A stretch of DNA of 64,000 bases from NCBI GenBank assembly GCA_034359265.1, contig CP136891.1, positions 80,530,501 to 80,594,500 of the forward strand. Reading direction: 5' to 3'. This DNA is from Canna indica (Eukaryota > Streptophyta > Magnoliopsida > Zingiberales > Cannaceae). Of this stretch, positions 1-10,139 are shown one piece after another; position 1 is the first letter of the stretch, and every line of letters starts with the position of its first letter. The notes below the pieces were generated by a model. It ran no database searches. It worked only from the letters and a program-made list of their open reading frames with translations, and had not been told where the DNA came from. The position numbers and the translations under genes are program-made.

Positions 1-256
1 CGATCCCTACTTGACCTCTCGGACTGATTAATTGAAGGATTCCTCTACTGCTTCTACAAATGATCGCGGTCGAGCAGTTCATCTACTCCTGCATTATATT
101 TTCTATGCCTCTTAGACCTTATCAATGTCATCTCAATCTCCATTCCTTTTTTTAACTAAAGAATGAAAGTTGTAACCTAAGTAAGATTAGAATTGTTGAT
201 GCTAAATAGAATGAAAGTTGTAAAAGATACTGTTGTTTACCCAGTTTTCTACTTAG

Positions 257-1616
257 GTTGACGCAGCTCAATTGAACTACAGAAGACCGGCGGCCACCCG
301 CTACACTAGTAAGCTCGCTATCATCCTCTTCTTCGTCCACCTCGTCACCGCCTCCATCTTCATCCTCTTCCTCTCCGTCCGTGGTTTCCTCTCCCGGAGC
401 CCGTCATTCCACCCCGCCCGCTGGTTTACGTCCCTCCTGACTTCCGCAGTCGCCTCCATCCTCGTGGCCATACTTTGGCTGCTCCTCGTCCTCCACTACC
501 CGGCTAAAGCTCTCAGGGCCGCCCTCTTGCTCGCCCCCTTCCTAGCTGTTGGCGTCGCTGTGCTCCTCCTCGCCGACGATGGCGGCGGTAGCCTGGCCTC
601 CGCGGTGCTGTTCCTGGTCCTTGCTCTCGTGCTGTCATTATACTGCTGCTGGATCACTCGCCGCCTTCGCCACGCCGAGGAGATCCTCTCCGCCGCAGGC
701 GCCTCTGTCCTACCTACCCTCGTGCTGGCAAAGTACCTTGGACTAGCGCTCCTTGCCGGCCTCGTCTACTTCTCCTTCTGGACGCTGGGCGCCGGCGGCA
801 TCGCGGCCGGCGGCGCCTCGCGGCTTGCTCCGCTGTACGTGCTGCTACTGCTTCTGAGCCTGGGTTGGACGATGCAGGCTATCCGATACGTGGTTCACGT
901 GGCCGTGGCGCAGTTGGCCTATGCGAGGCTCGCGCAGGGGACGGAGGTGGCCGTGCCGACGGCCTTCAACACCGCCGCCAAGCGTGTGCTCGGTCAGGTC
1001 TGTTTCGGCTCGGCCGCGGTTCCGGTCGTGGTGACGGCCCGGGTGGCGGCGCAGGCGATGGGTACAGTCGCCGGCGAGTCCGACGAATTCCTTTTCTCGT
1101 GCTCCAGTTGCTTCATGGGCGTCGCCGACCGCCTGGTTACGCTCGTTAACCGGTGGGGCTTCGTCTACGTCGGAGTGCACGGCAAGGGGCTCGGAGGCGC
1201 GTCGGCAGAGATATGGGAGCTGTTCGTGAAGCAGGGAATGGATAAGTTGATCGACCTGGACCTCACAGGGCCGTTCTGCTTCCTTTGCGGGGTGGTTGGA
1301 GGCGGCGTCTCCGCCATGGTTGCAGGACCCTGGGTGCTGGAGGCCGGCGAGGGCCATGTAGCGGAAGCCACAGTGTACGCCTTCACCGTCGGCTACTTCA
1401 TGGTAAGTTTCTTAGATTGCATCTGATGTTACCATGTCGGATTGAATTGAATCTAATCGTGGCTGGGACTTGGGAGAGCAGACGATGATCGCCATGGCTT
1501 GGCCTCAGGCGTGCGTGGCGGCATATCATGTGGTCTTTGCGGAGAACCCGCAGAACAACGAGATGGGCTCCTGCATACGTGAACAAATGAGGCAGCTGCA
1601 AACTTCTCCAGATTGA
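257..1616 (+). CDS. Choline transporter-like (CTL/PNS1 family) membrane protein, 3' part
   Basis: Two exons are visible: 257-1402 and 1482-1616, with a 79-bp GT-AG intron joined in phase 0. The frame is closed upstream by TAG at 254-256, which overlaps a good acceptor (ttctacttag), so a first exon with the start codon should lie further left. I see no convincing one in bases 1-256. The visible 426 residues are a multi-pass membrane protein: long hydrophobic stretches begin near SKLAIILFFVHLV and recur through the first 250 residues. The last exon ends in AMAWPQACVAAYHVVFAENP, which matches the family C-terminal consensus (ALPHAC..CYYVCYAENP). The family is annotated as choline-transporter-like; the substrate of plant members is not settled, and plasma membrane location is inferred. 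Exon 2 is very GC-rich. Family assignment is fairly sure; substrate is not. Confidence 0.8.
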
Positions 1617-2266
1617 GATCCGACTTCCATTAATCAAATTAGTTGAGCTAAAAGGTTAAAATCTCAAGGCTCGTTCCTACTCACTGCAACTTGTTGGACA
1701 ATGTTACTTCTGTTTTGTTTCAATGCATTCAAAGCCATAAAGGATTGAAACGGCTGAAGCATTCTCGCACATCTGAAAATGACAATTATAAGAAAAGAAA
1801 CTAATTCCTCCAAATATGGTTATTCACTATTTGGAGAGGAAAATTATGGTTTTAGCAGGACAACAGTTGCTTCAACTATTCCTCCAAATCTTTCTTGGAG
1901 CTAGCCATTGAAGGTTATTCACTATTGTATAATTTTCTTGTTTTGATTTTTTTAAAAAAACTTTCCCAGTACTTTATCACTTGTATTTCAAAAAGCTTAT
2001 GATAAATACAACTCCCTTTCTAAAAAAAAAAAGAAGAAAGAAACTAATACAAAAATAACCTCCTTAAGCAGATCTTATGAAACAAATGAATATTAAGCAA
2101 TGAATATAAACAGTGAGTAAACATAGTCATTCATTATATAAGTTATTCACTATCTCCCTATGTCAGAGTATATCCATAGTAATTTTTTCCAACTACATTA
2201 AGGTCGGCTGAAGTGCGAGTAATAAGAGTCTCGGCTGCTTTTACAATTTTGTTAGGAATACACCAA
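1617..2266. other. 3' flank of the choline-transporter-like gene
   Basis: AT-rich sequence with no supported gene. It presumably holds the 3' UTR of the upstream gene. I see no RNA gene or transposon end here. Confidence 0.5.
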
Positions 2267-2852
2267 GGGCCTATTTGGTATCATGTATAATATTAGGATA
2301 ATACTATACAATGTTTGAGAAGAATATTAACTAATACATGTACTGAAAATAGTAACACATAAATTGTCATAAGGTGTATTAGTAATACACTCTCAAAGTT
2401 CTTCATTAGCTTGCACTATAACTTTCAATATTTTTTATACTCATTTTACCTCCGGTCAAAAATTAAAAAATATTTAAAAAATAATTTTAATTTATGAAAT
2501 ATTTTTAATGATAAAATATATTATATAATTTTTTATATTATATTATATTATTATAATATATTACATATAATATAATATTATAATGTATATTATATATTAT
2601 ATTACTTTATATAATATAATATATTATATTATATTATATTATATTATATTATATTATATTATATTATATTATATTATATTATATTATTGTAATATATTAC
2701 ATATAATATAATATTATAGTGTATATTATATTATATTATATTATATTATATTATATTATACACGTTAATCAATACATATTAGTACTATACAAGTTAGTCA
2801 ATACAAATTAATACTATACAGGCTAATACTATACGATGTACCAAACGAGTCC
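2267..2852. mobile_element. MITE with about 30-bp terminal inverted repeats and an internal TTATA array
   Basis: The left end (gggcctatttggtatcatg) and the reverse complement of the right end (ggactcgtttggtacatcg) match across about 30 bases, up to a shared 'tattag'. The ends carry the 'GTTTGGTA' signature common in plant MITEs. No convincing target duplication is visible (caa on the left, taa on the right), so the superfamily is open. The interior is almost pure AT and includes a pentanucleotide array at about 2600-2760. There is no coding capacity. Confidence 0.65.
2620..2692. repeat. (TTATA)n pentanucleotide array
   Basis: An uninterrupted run of the ttata/tatat pentamer. A second shorter run is at about 2725-2760. 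Both sit inside the MITE at 2267-2852, and the flanking motif 'ttgtaatatattacatataatataatattata' style segment recurs beside each run, which suggests expansion by slippage or local duplication. Confidence 0.75.
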
Positions 2853-3304
2853 TAACTAACTGCTATAAGTAATTGAACACTCTTTTCGATTACGAGGGTA
2901 AATGCAAGAGTTTCACTTCCAAAGTGATATAAATGTTTACTAAGCAACTTTAAATCGTCTCCACATGCAGAGGTGAAATTTTTTATCATGCTATTGTTGT
3001 GCTTGATCATTAACTGACTTTTTTTTAGAAAGTTGCAAATGAAACCATTCTGCAACTCAGAGACGTTCCTTTCAACAAGCTTCAACTAGACATCAACTAT
3101 TCAATGACCACGTAAAACCAAGTTACAAAAATTAGATGAGTCTCATTTTAGGAGGAAATATCAAAATGCATCTAGTTAAGCTACTTTGCAGTTGATTACA
3201 TTCCCAAGCAAACTTCTTCCCTGTTATATGATAGGCCGGTAGCACCGTAGCAGCCTTATTTCCATACAAATATAATAGAGCAAAAGTTGAAGATGGCAAC
3301 AAAT
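2853..3304. other. Spacer between MITE and DnaJ-zinc-finger gene
   Basis: No gene is supported. The right part is presumably the 3' UTR of the minus-strand gene ending at 3305. Confidence 0.4.
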
Positions 3305-5768
3305 CTACTCAATTCCTATGTGACCTCGCCCTCCACATCTCGAGCACATGATGTTGCCGGTACCTCCACAACCTACATTAACAGAAAGGATATATATGTA
3401 TCACGTAGGTGAACAAAACTAGAAGATTTAACCCACATTTTTAGGGGAAGAGTTAGGCAGGTAAGGGATAAAAAGTATCTAAGCAACTTATGTGACGGTA
3501 TTCCAGCAACTTGAATGGTTACATACTTACATACTATCTATCTGTTGCACATTGAATCAATGTTGTTTGTAAGGAGCCATATCTATAGACCCCAATTGAA
3601 AAAAAAATCAACACTACATGTAGAGAACTCTGTGAAGACTGTGCAAAGTTGTACTGATCAGCAATGATGCTTCCAAAACTAAGTATACACAACGTAAACA
3701 CTAATTCAGTCCATTAAGACAAAATACCAGCACATGGTCTAAGTTTTTAATCTAGATGAGCTATAATGGCGATCCACCACAAAGGACAACTACACAGTAG
3801 TAACCAACTTTTTTATTTTTTGTACACATAACGTAAATGATATAGTGATATTCAAGGAACTTTTTCATTAAGACGTGACCAAGTGTTAGCAGTAAAGCAA
3901 AACATATTAAAAGGGAATTATGTAAACTACAACTGCCAAATATCCAATGGTGACAGTTAAGTGCTTAACTCAATTGTTCCACAAGACTATTCTAATGGAA
4001 TAAGGGCAGTGTGAGACTACGAGTCATGAAAAAGAGTAGAGAAAAAGTAATTTTACCTAGGCACCTAACTTTCACAATGATTCCTTGGCTCTCCAGGATT
4101 GAGTCAACGTATAAACCTGAACCTTCACATGTAGCACATAACACTGCACCCTTGACTTCACAAGCAGTGCAAGGTGGATTATTCCCTATTTCCTTTATAT
4201 CCATCGACAAACCAATTGGCGGCTCGATATCCTCCTCTGGAAAAGACTTGTCATAACAGAACAGAGACTCCAGATTGCTTCTGAACCTCCGCAAATCATG
4301 TATTGAACTAGAATTGATCTGCAATATAATCAAAACACATGGTTGAGAATCATATATTATGTGGACATCCGAAATCACATCAAAAAGCGATAACATACTA
4401 AATGCTGCTCACTCACTGTTGCTGTGTTTATTGAACTAGCAAGCAGGATCCTTTTCTTCCTTACAAACACACCAACTATGTCCAAAATTTACTCATATGA
4501 AGTATACAAATGAATCTTCTTATAAATTAGAATGGGAAAGTTGAACTTAACCAGCATATCATGCAAACTTGAGTTATTTATCTAAATTGCTGGTTTTACT
4601 TTGGGGGTAAAAGAAGTTGAAATGAAATTAGCACATTAGCATTTTCAAATTTGGCATGCAAAGCAAGGTTTGAAATAAATATAGCCATATAACAGTGTGG
4701 TTTTCTTAAAATGGATCTTTTTTTTTTTTGACAAAACTAGCAGGCGTATAATGTATCACAAAGATTAAATCTAATGTTACAAATATGTACATATAAATGA
4801 AACCTGAATCGGCAGACATAGTTAATGTAGAAAACTCAAATGTTAGCCCACAGTTGTTAAACTTGCACCAGTTTGTTAGCATTCAAATAACATATCCACA
4901 CTCTAAAATAACAACTGTAGTTCCAAAAACTGAGAAGGTGTTAGTCAAATGATAAGGCCAAATGAATCACACCAAATGGTGTTAAATAAAAGTAGTTGAA
5001 CCATTTGGTTCTGGAAATGTTATTGCTTACAGCGAAAAAAGATGAAACTCTTAGCAATTACACATACAATTATAATGAACCTTGTGTTGCATAAATAACA
5101 ACATATAGAAACAGAAACTAATTGATCTGAACCTAACCAAGTAGCTCCCAATTATTCAGTATTACCCTGCAAACTCTCCTTAACCATTAGTTATACAAGT
5201 ACCTCTACAGAGTTTTTGCGGACGCCTGCTCTAATTCTCATCTAATTATGACCACTCCTCAAACACTCAATTCTGTGTTCATAAATTACTAATATTCAGG
5301 AGGGATGTTCATTCTTCATTCTGAACCCCTAAAATGGAAGCAGATTATTATTAATATTTTTGCTGCTTTTCTCGCAGAGAAGCAATCTTATAAGCTCAAG
5401 TTTAAATTTTTCATCATATACATGCGATTCTGTGAAATTAGCAAAGTAGTATCTCATGATTACTCTTTTTATTAAAATAACACTAGCTGAGCTAAATATC
5501 GACTAACCAAGATCATAAATTTCCAAACAATCTCGCTGCACAATAGGCCAAATCACCGGGCAAAAAAAGATTAATAATAGAGTGTAGAAGCCCTAACCCG
5601 AGTGAAACTGCATCGCAGGGCATACGGATACGGATTGACAAAAAAGGGGTGAAATTTCCCAGCGAACTCGTTCCCCTTGATCTGAAATCGCAAGACGCGT
5701 GCACCGCAGCTTGGCATCGAGGGGTAGCACGGCGATGATACCGACGAGGGCTTCACCGAGATCTCCAT
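3305..5768 (-). CDS. DnaJ-type cysteine-rich zinc-finger protein without J domain, probably plastid-targeted
   Basis: Three exons on the minus strand: 5768-5598, 4318-4057 and 3372-3305. The introns start GT and end AG and the phases agree (0, then 1). The product is 166 residues. Residues 1 to about 57 start MEISVKPSSVSS and are rich in Ser, Arg and Lys with few acidic residues, like a chloroplast transit peptide. The C-terminal half carries four CxxCxxxG modules: CTACEVKG, CATCEGSG, CLGCGGTG and CSRCGGRG. The third is created exactly by the exon 2/3 junction, which supports the model. This is the zinc-binding domain of DnaJ without the J domain, as in plant BSD2-like and other DnaJ cysteine-rich proteins that act as chaperones or thiol-redox helpers. 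The conserved LYVDSILESQGIIVKVRCLG stretch lies between modules two and three. The specific client is unknown. An alternative upstream start at 5801 would add 11 residues. Confidence 0.8.
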
Positions 5769-5811
5769 CGAAGTCAAATCTGCTAGGCGTTCTCTCCACA
5801 CTTATTTGCAA

Positions 5812-6155
5812 CCGAAGGTATTATGGTTTAAACCCAAATTAAAAGGAAATGGAAGTAAAATAGAAGAATGCAAGCATTGGGCGTATCGGGCGGACCCAAT
5901 ATTTCCCGAAAATGACACAGCTATCCTCTTTCGCATAGCATAATTATACCTAAACCTGAGATCTGAGTATATCCGTCAGAAACATTGGTCGTTACTGATG
6001 ATGGCCCAGCGGATAAATCATAAAATATTGGAGAAGTTTCCAAAATGTTGGCACCTGCTGCAAGTTTCACTTCATAATTTAGTTTAAATTAATTTCATTT
6101 TGATTTGATAGTATTTAGTTTAAATTAATTTCAATTTTGATTTTATAGTATTTAA
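5812..6155. other. 5' flank of the DnaJ-zinc-finger gene, with a 36-bp tandem duplication
   Basis: Bases 6078-6113 (beginning tttagtttaaattaatttca) are repeated almost exactly at 6114-6150. The same 'tagtattta' sequence then borders the next mobile element. No gene is supported. Confidence 0.5.
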
Positions 6156-6722
6156 TAGGGCTGTCCATTTTTCGGATCGAACTGAACCGAACTCTAACTA
6201 AAAATTTTTAGGTCCAATTTGGTTTAGCCCCTCACATGTTCAATTTTTGAACTGAACTGAAACTAATTATTAATAATCGGTTCGACTTCGGTTCCTAAAA
6301 TTTGGGAATCGAATCGAACCAAAAATTAAATTAAATTAAATTTTCTTTTTTATTAGCCGATTAGGCCATTAGGATTTAGGGCCGAAACTCAAAATTTATA
6401 AGAGAGAATTGATAAATTATGTCAAACAAAAGGATGTCAAATTAACTTTCTTTTAAGTCACTAACTATAATTTATTTTAAAATTAACAATCACTTTACAC
6501 CACCTTTACACATCAAACATACTAAAACAAGTTAAAAACATGAAATGAAAATACATATTCTTTTTATTTTTTCGAATACAAAATCGAAAATAGTTGGTTC
6601 GGTCTGGTTCAGTTTATGCCATATTCGGTTCGATTTCGAGTTGGATTTTCATTGACAAAAAATATATGGTTCAGTTTGATTTATGTCGGTTCGGTTCGAT
6701 TTAAACCGAATGGAAACACTTA
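6156..6722. mobile_element. hAT-like MITE with internal GGTTCG-rich repeats
   Basis: The left end tagggctgtccattttt pairs with the right end, whose reverse complement is taagtgtttccattcgg. The flanks gtatttaa (6148-6155) and gtatttag (6723-6730) are a candidate 8-bp target duplication with one mismatch. The interior is full of 'gaaccgaac' and 'ggttcggttcg' motifs in both orientations, with no ORF. The similarity of 'tagtattta' to the upstream tandem repeat weakens the target-duplication evidence a little. Confidence 0.65.
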
Positions 6723-7384
6723 GTATTTAGGATAGCAACAGTTCGATTTAAACCATATTTTTGCGATTAATCGAAATCGAAACTGTTTAAGAATCCACTA
6801 TGTGTAATTGAAATTAAAATTGAAACAGTTTGATTTAAAAAACTAATATTTGAAATTGAAACTCATTCATTATAGTTATCCGCCGAATAATTAAAACTAA
6901 TTAGTTTGGTTCAAATAGATATAGTTATTCGATTAGTTATAACAAGTTAATAAATGGATAACTAATTTAATAAATAAATATTTTATTTTTTTTATTAATG
7001 TCATAATAAAAATTAACATGGTATATCTAATAAAGATTTAAGTTTTCAACTTGTTATTGGATAAATGGGTATTGGGTGACAAGTATATGTTCAAAACTTA
7101 ACATATTAAAGGGAAAATGTCTAAAATGGTTCCTAAACTATTTCAAATTTTTACATTAGTCCCACAATTTTTTTTCAACTCAATTGGGTTCTTAAAAATT
7201 TGTAATTGTCTCTTTGGTCCCTAATCGTGACCCTGCCGTTAAAAAAAACTCTACGTGGCTAACGTTCTGACAACATGGAATTTGGTATAGTTGACTCTGC
7301 TTACGCGTATTAATAGGTACCTATATGACTTATTTTATCATTTATAAATTAAAATGGATCTCATTTTTCTCTCTCTCCCTCTCA

Positions 7385-7636
7385 TCATTGTCGTCTTCTT
7401 CTTTCATCATCCTCCTTCTCTTCCTCCTCTCTGCCTCCGCCCCCCGACAACCCGAGCTTGGTCAGCACCGCCTGCAGCTCCGTCGCCGAGATGAACCCAT
7501 CCTCGTCCTTGTCCAACACCCGAAATGCCTCTCTCATGTCCTCATCCACCTCGTCCCCCGCATCCGCATCCACCTCGTCGGATCCGCCGAAGAGGGCGTC
7601 CCCCAAGGCTACGGAAGTGGAGAAAGTAGTAGTCAC
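7385..7636 (-). pseudogene. EF-hand (calmodulin-like) gene fragment
   Basis: Reading the minus strand, 83 codons are open and include [20 protein letters not shown] followed by [10 protein letters not shown], one complete EF-hand. The loop is [12 protein letters not shown], with acidic residues at the calcium-ligand positions 1, 3, 5 and 12. Upstream is an acidic linker ([14 protein letters not shown]). Downstream the frame runs into a Glu/Arg-rich tail of low complexity. Plant calmodulin-like proteins have two to four EF-hands, so this is a fragment. It abuts the dioxygenase fragment in a different frame, inside a transposon-like element. It is unlikely to give a working protein. Confidence 0.75.
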
Positions 7637-7805
7637 CCAAATCCAAAATGGCGCCCCTCTAGATGCTGAGGCGGTTGTCGTAGCCCTCGTAGGTCTTGGG
7701 CGAGTTCACGCAGCACTGCTTCTCCTCCATGGGCAGGTGGAAGAAGCCACGCCACACCTTGCGCACGCGTGCCTCATGAGTGTCGGGCTCACCCCGTGGT
7801 TGACC
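7637..7805 (-). pseudogene. 2-oxoglutarate/Fe(II) dioxygenase N-terminal fragment, broken
   Basis: On the minus strand the sequence reads VNHGVSPTLMRHA, then shifts frame and continues RVRKVWRGFFHLPMEEKQ, then [18 protein letters not shown], a stop codon, and [14 protein letters not shown]. This is the DIOX_N region of plant 2OG-Fe(II) oxygenases (consensus ..NHGVSPELM...W..FF.LP.E.K......YEGYG.R......ILDWGDYYFLH). One frameshift and one in-frame stop break it, and the iron-binding core is absent. It joins the EF-hand fragment directly, with no intron-like spacer. Confidence 0.75.
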
Positions 7806-8158
7806 GCTTACTCGTGAAGCGGTAACCAAAATTGAATCAAATTTAATTGGTTTTTCAAATTCACTAATCGAAAATCGGAATCAGAGTGCAAATTTATTAT
7901 TTGAAACAGAATTTTGCGATTAGATTAACCGATTTTAATTGTCATCCCTAATAGTATTCGAAGTGTAAGCCTAAATTAGTAAAAGAAATGCCACGCTAAT
8001 AAATAAATGTAAACTGGTTTTAATTGCCACTCTAATAAAATATTCATGTACTAATAAAATAAGCGGCACGTGCAAAAAAGAGATGATTACCTTTAGTCTT
8101 CAACTTTTGATTTGGGACCGCAACTGTGCAATCTCTTCCTAATAATCATCCCTCTATG

Positions 8159-8593
8159 TAGGGGTGTAATCGAGCCGAGCCGAGCCGAGCTCGGCTCGTT
8201 TGGAAAATAACGAGCTCGAGCTCGATCGAGCTTTGGTCTATCGGCTCAAGCTTGGCTCGGCTCGGCTCGGGAAAAAAATCAAGCCGCATGAGTCGAGCCG
8301 CACGAGCCGAGCTCATTCGCGAGCTCGAGCTCGACTAAGCTCGGGTTCTTTTTAGAGGGTAACAGATTCATAAAATTTAAAAATCAAACCCGGTATATAA
8401 TATATAGAGAATGCTCGATTAGGCTCGCGAACTGCTCGAGCCGAGTATAGGTTAGCTCGAACTCGGCTCGCTCGCATGTCTGGCTCGGCTCGGCTCAGCT
8501 CGGCTTGAGCTCGATAAGTTCGAGTCGAGTTCGAGTTTTTACCGAATCGATCTCGAGTAGCTTCGCGAGCGGCTTGGCTCGCTTACACCCCTA
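8159..8593. mobile_element. hAT-like MITE with internal CTCGGCTCG/CGAGCC repeats
   Basis: The ends are perfect 11-bp inverted repeats, taggggtgtaa and ttacacccta. They are flanked by the 8-bp direct duplication cctctatg (8151-8158 and 8594-8601). The interior is a run of gagcc/ggctc and ctcgag motifs that can pair with each other. There is no ORF. The eight-base duplication and the TAGGGGTG end are typical of non-autonomous hAT elements. Confidence 0.85.
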
Positions 8594-8602
8594 CCTCTAT
8601 GT

Positions 8603-9310
8603 CGTAATAAGCAATTTTCCCCCTTGTTGAATGATTACTCGACGAAAGTGTACCCTAATCACACTGTTTGGCTATGAAGAGCAGCAGATATATATAAGAT
8701 TAGGGCGTTTTCGCATTGCATCCCCAAATTGAAGACGATTAGGAAAATTACAAATTTTCCTATCACCGATTAACATACATGATCGGGTGGCGACGAGCAA
8801 AATGATAATTCGGCTTGAGAAACTCACTCAACCGGTGGGTTCGATGCTAGCTATGACGAATGTTTGACACGTCGTCGTTGTTAACGTGACACATCAACTT
8901 TTTTTGTGAAAATTGACGGGATATAACAAACGTAATAAGAGATCCAAAGTTCATGTATTCCATGCTAATAAAAATATTCATGCTAAAAATAAGAAAATTA
9001 TCAAAGTTCATATTTTTTTAAATATTTACTCTTTCTTTTATCATGAAGTCAGCAACTATGTACTACCAAAAATAAATAAATAAATAAATAAATAAAATAA
9101 ATAAAAAAATGACGATAAGATACTAAAAACATTATTATTTTTAACAATTAGGACAAGAAAATGATGGGAAAATATTGAATAAAACAATATAATTTTGTAA
9201 TTAATAATATATTTTTGTGTAAAATTGAAGAAAATTATCTATGAAGTTTATTATTTTGTCAAAATGTTACAAGTATTTGAATTAAATTTAAACGAATAAT
9301 TCAAACGAAG
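8603..9310. other. AT-rich spacer
   Basis: No gene is supported. A short (AAAT)n microsatellite lies at about 9066-9105. Otherwise the stretch shows no structure I recognise. Confidence 0.4.
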
Positions 9311-9326
9311 GGCGTGAAACCGGGTC

Positions 9327-9421
9327 GCCCAAAAAAATACACCGCGAAGCACCAGAAACTTCCACAACCCGTCCATAAAAGGGCGAGGGAACCGACGGTT
9401 CCAATAGACCCGATTAGGGTT
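9327..9421 (+). promoter_or_regulatory. Candidate promoter of the snoRNA locus (telo-box, TATA-like)
   Basis: The stretch contains TTAGGGTT at 9414-9421 (a telo-box on the minus strand), a TATA-like cataaaagg at 9374-9382, and gcccaaaa at 9327-9334, which resembles a Site II element in reverse. Telo-boxes and Site II elements are typical of plant promoters for ribosome-biogenesis genes and snoRNA clusters. The snoRNAs start about 430 bases downstream. This is inferred from motifs only. Confidence 0.4.
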
Positions 9422-9847
9422 CTTGCTTCTCACTTTGTTCTGCGGAGTTTTCGGCTGCCTTTCTTCCGCTCATTGTTTCCGCTAGGTTTGTCGTGCTCGT
9501 TCTGTATTTTAATCTCCATGAGCTCGATATCGAATTCCCAATTCTTCCTCTTTGATTTCCGTATAGTTAGGGATTTCTTCTTGATTCATTATAAAGGCCT
9601 AATATTGCAATTGTTTGCTGCTGTATTTGAGTGCGGCGAGGAATCTATCGTTAGGCCAGATTCACTTCTTCCTTTAGCTCCGACGATCCTTGACTATTTA
9701 TTGTCCTTTCTGTAGGATTCTTCGGTGACAAGGTTGATACATTCTCTTACTTGACACAACGAGATGTGTCTAGATTGGTAGATCTCTGATAAAGATTTCA
9801 TTTGTAACCGAGATTATCGTTAAATTTGATATTTTGATGTGTAGTAT
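9422..9847 (+). other. Probable leader of the snoRNA host transcript
   Basis: The sequence between the candidate promoter and the first snoRNA has the look of a transcribed leader. The frame open across part of it (from about 9314) has no recognisable domain and overlaps the candidate promoter, so I do not call a protein. The host may be a non-coding polycistronic transcript. Confidence 0.35.
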
Positions 9848-9938
9848 GCATGATGATGAATGATGAAATAAATCAGACGGATTCCCATTGATTTCCAAAA
9901 GATGAGATCAGAAACCAGCTACTTCTGACACATCATGC
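9848..9938 (+). ncRNA. Box C/D snoRNA, candidate 25S rRNA methylation guide
   Basis: A perfect 8-bp terminal stem, gcatgatg (9848-9855) with catcatgc (9931-9938), closes the unit. Box C is atgatga (9860-9866) and box D is ctga (9925-9928). An internal D'-like ttga is at 9888-9891 and a C'-like gatgaga at 9901-9907. The guide before box D, aaccagctact (9913-9923), is complementary to the conserved 25S rRNA segment AGTAGCTGGTT. The guide before D', cagacggattccc (9874-9886), fits the 25S segment GGGAATCCGACTG with one mismatch. I recalled the rRNA sequences from memory. Box-to-stem spacing, two guides and the nearby U24 all support the call. Confidence 0.75.
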
Positions 9939-10047
9939 CTTAAAAGAGCGATGATTTGTTTCTTGTGTCTTGCAATGTTAATTTCTTCTACTTTCTTGTG
10001 AATGATTCTGTTTTTAGATTTATTCAAAGAATGCTTTGATCTTTGAT

Positions 10048-10131
10048 TGCCGGTGATGAGGTAATAATATTTGCTACTCTTGATGGGAATACCCATCTGA
10101 TGATTTTTATCCACCAAGATCTCTGAGGCTT
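10048..10131 (+). ncRNA. U24: Box C/D snoRNA U24
   Basis: Box C is gtgatga (10053-10059), D' is ttga (10080-10083), C' is about tgatgat (10098-10104) and box D is ctga (10123-10126), with a short gcc/ggc terminal stem. The two guides, aatatttgctact (10066-10078) and ccaccaagatct (10111-10122), are complementary to adjacent parts of the conserved 25S rRNA stretch AGATCTTGGTGGTAGTAG plus CAAATATT. By the five-nucleotide rule the two target residues are a C and an A twelve bases apart. That matches the known yeast U24 targets (Cm1437 and Am1449). The double guide on one rRNA segment is the hallmark of U24. Confidence 0.85.
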
Positions 10132-10139
10132 TCACATCT

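Larger units (their letters stand above)
6728..7950. mobile_element. hAT-like element carrying two host-gene fragments
   Basis: The left end begins taggatagcaacagttcgat and the right end reads back as tagggatgacaattaaaat. These are imperfect terminal inverted repeats. The flanks ttagtatt (6720-6727) and atagtatt (7951-7958) match at seven of eight bases. The outer parts are AT-rich with 'gcgattaatcg' type motifs. The middle (about 7385-7805) is sharply GC-rich and holds pieces of an EF-hand gene and a 2-oxoglutarate dioxygenase gene. The left flank overlaps the end of the preceding MITE, so this element may have inserted at that junction. The boundaries are moderate evidence; the gene fragments are strong. 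Confidence 0.5.

Noticed and set aside
1..256. First exon of the choline-transporter-like gene within the window
   Set aside because: An ATG at 59 opens a short frame (MIAVEQF...), but there is no good donor site and no resemblance to the family N-terminus.
845..1357. Long minus-strand open frame (170 codons) opposite the choline-transporter-like exon
   Set aside because: It lies wholly within the GC-rich plus-strand exon and has no domain; it is a shadow of the real gene.
9314..9715. 133-codon open frame upstream of the snoRNAs
   Set aside because: No recognisable domain, overlaps the candidate promoter, and lies in a likely non-coding snoRNA host transcript.
9950..10020. Possible third C/D snoRNA (gcgatgatt ... 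attctgttt)
   Set aside because: Box C is imperfect, the would-be D box is ctgt rather than ctga, there is no terminal stem, and no guide fits an rRNA segment I know.
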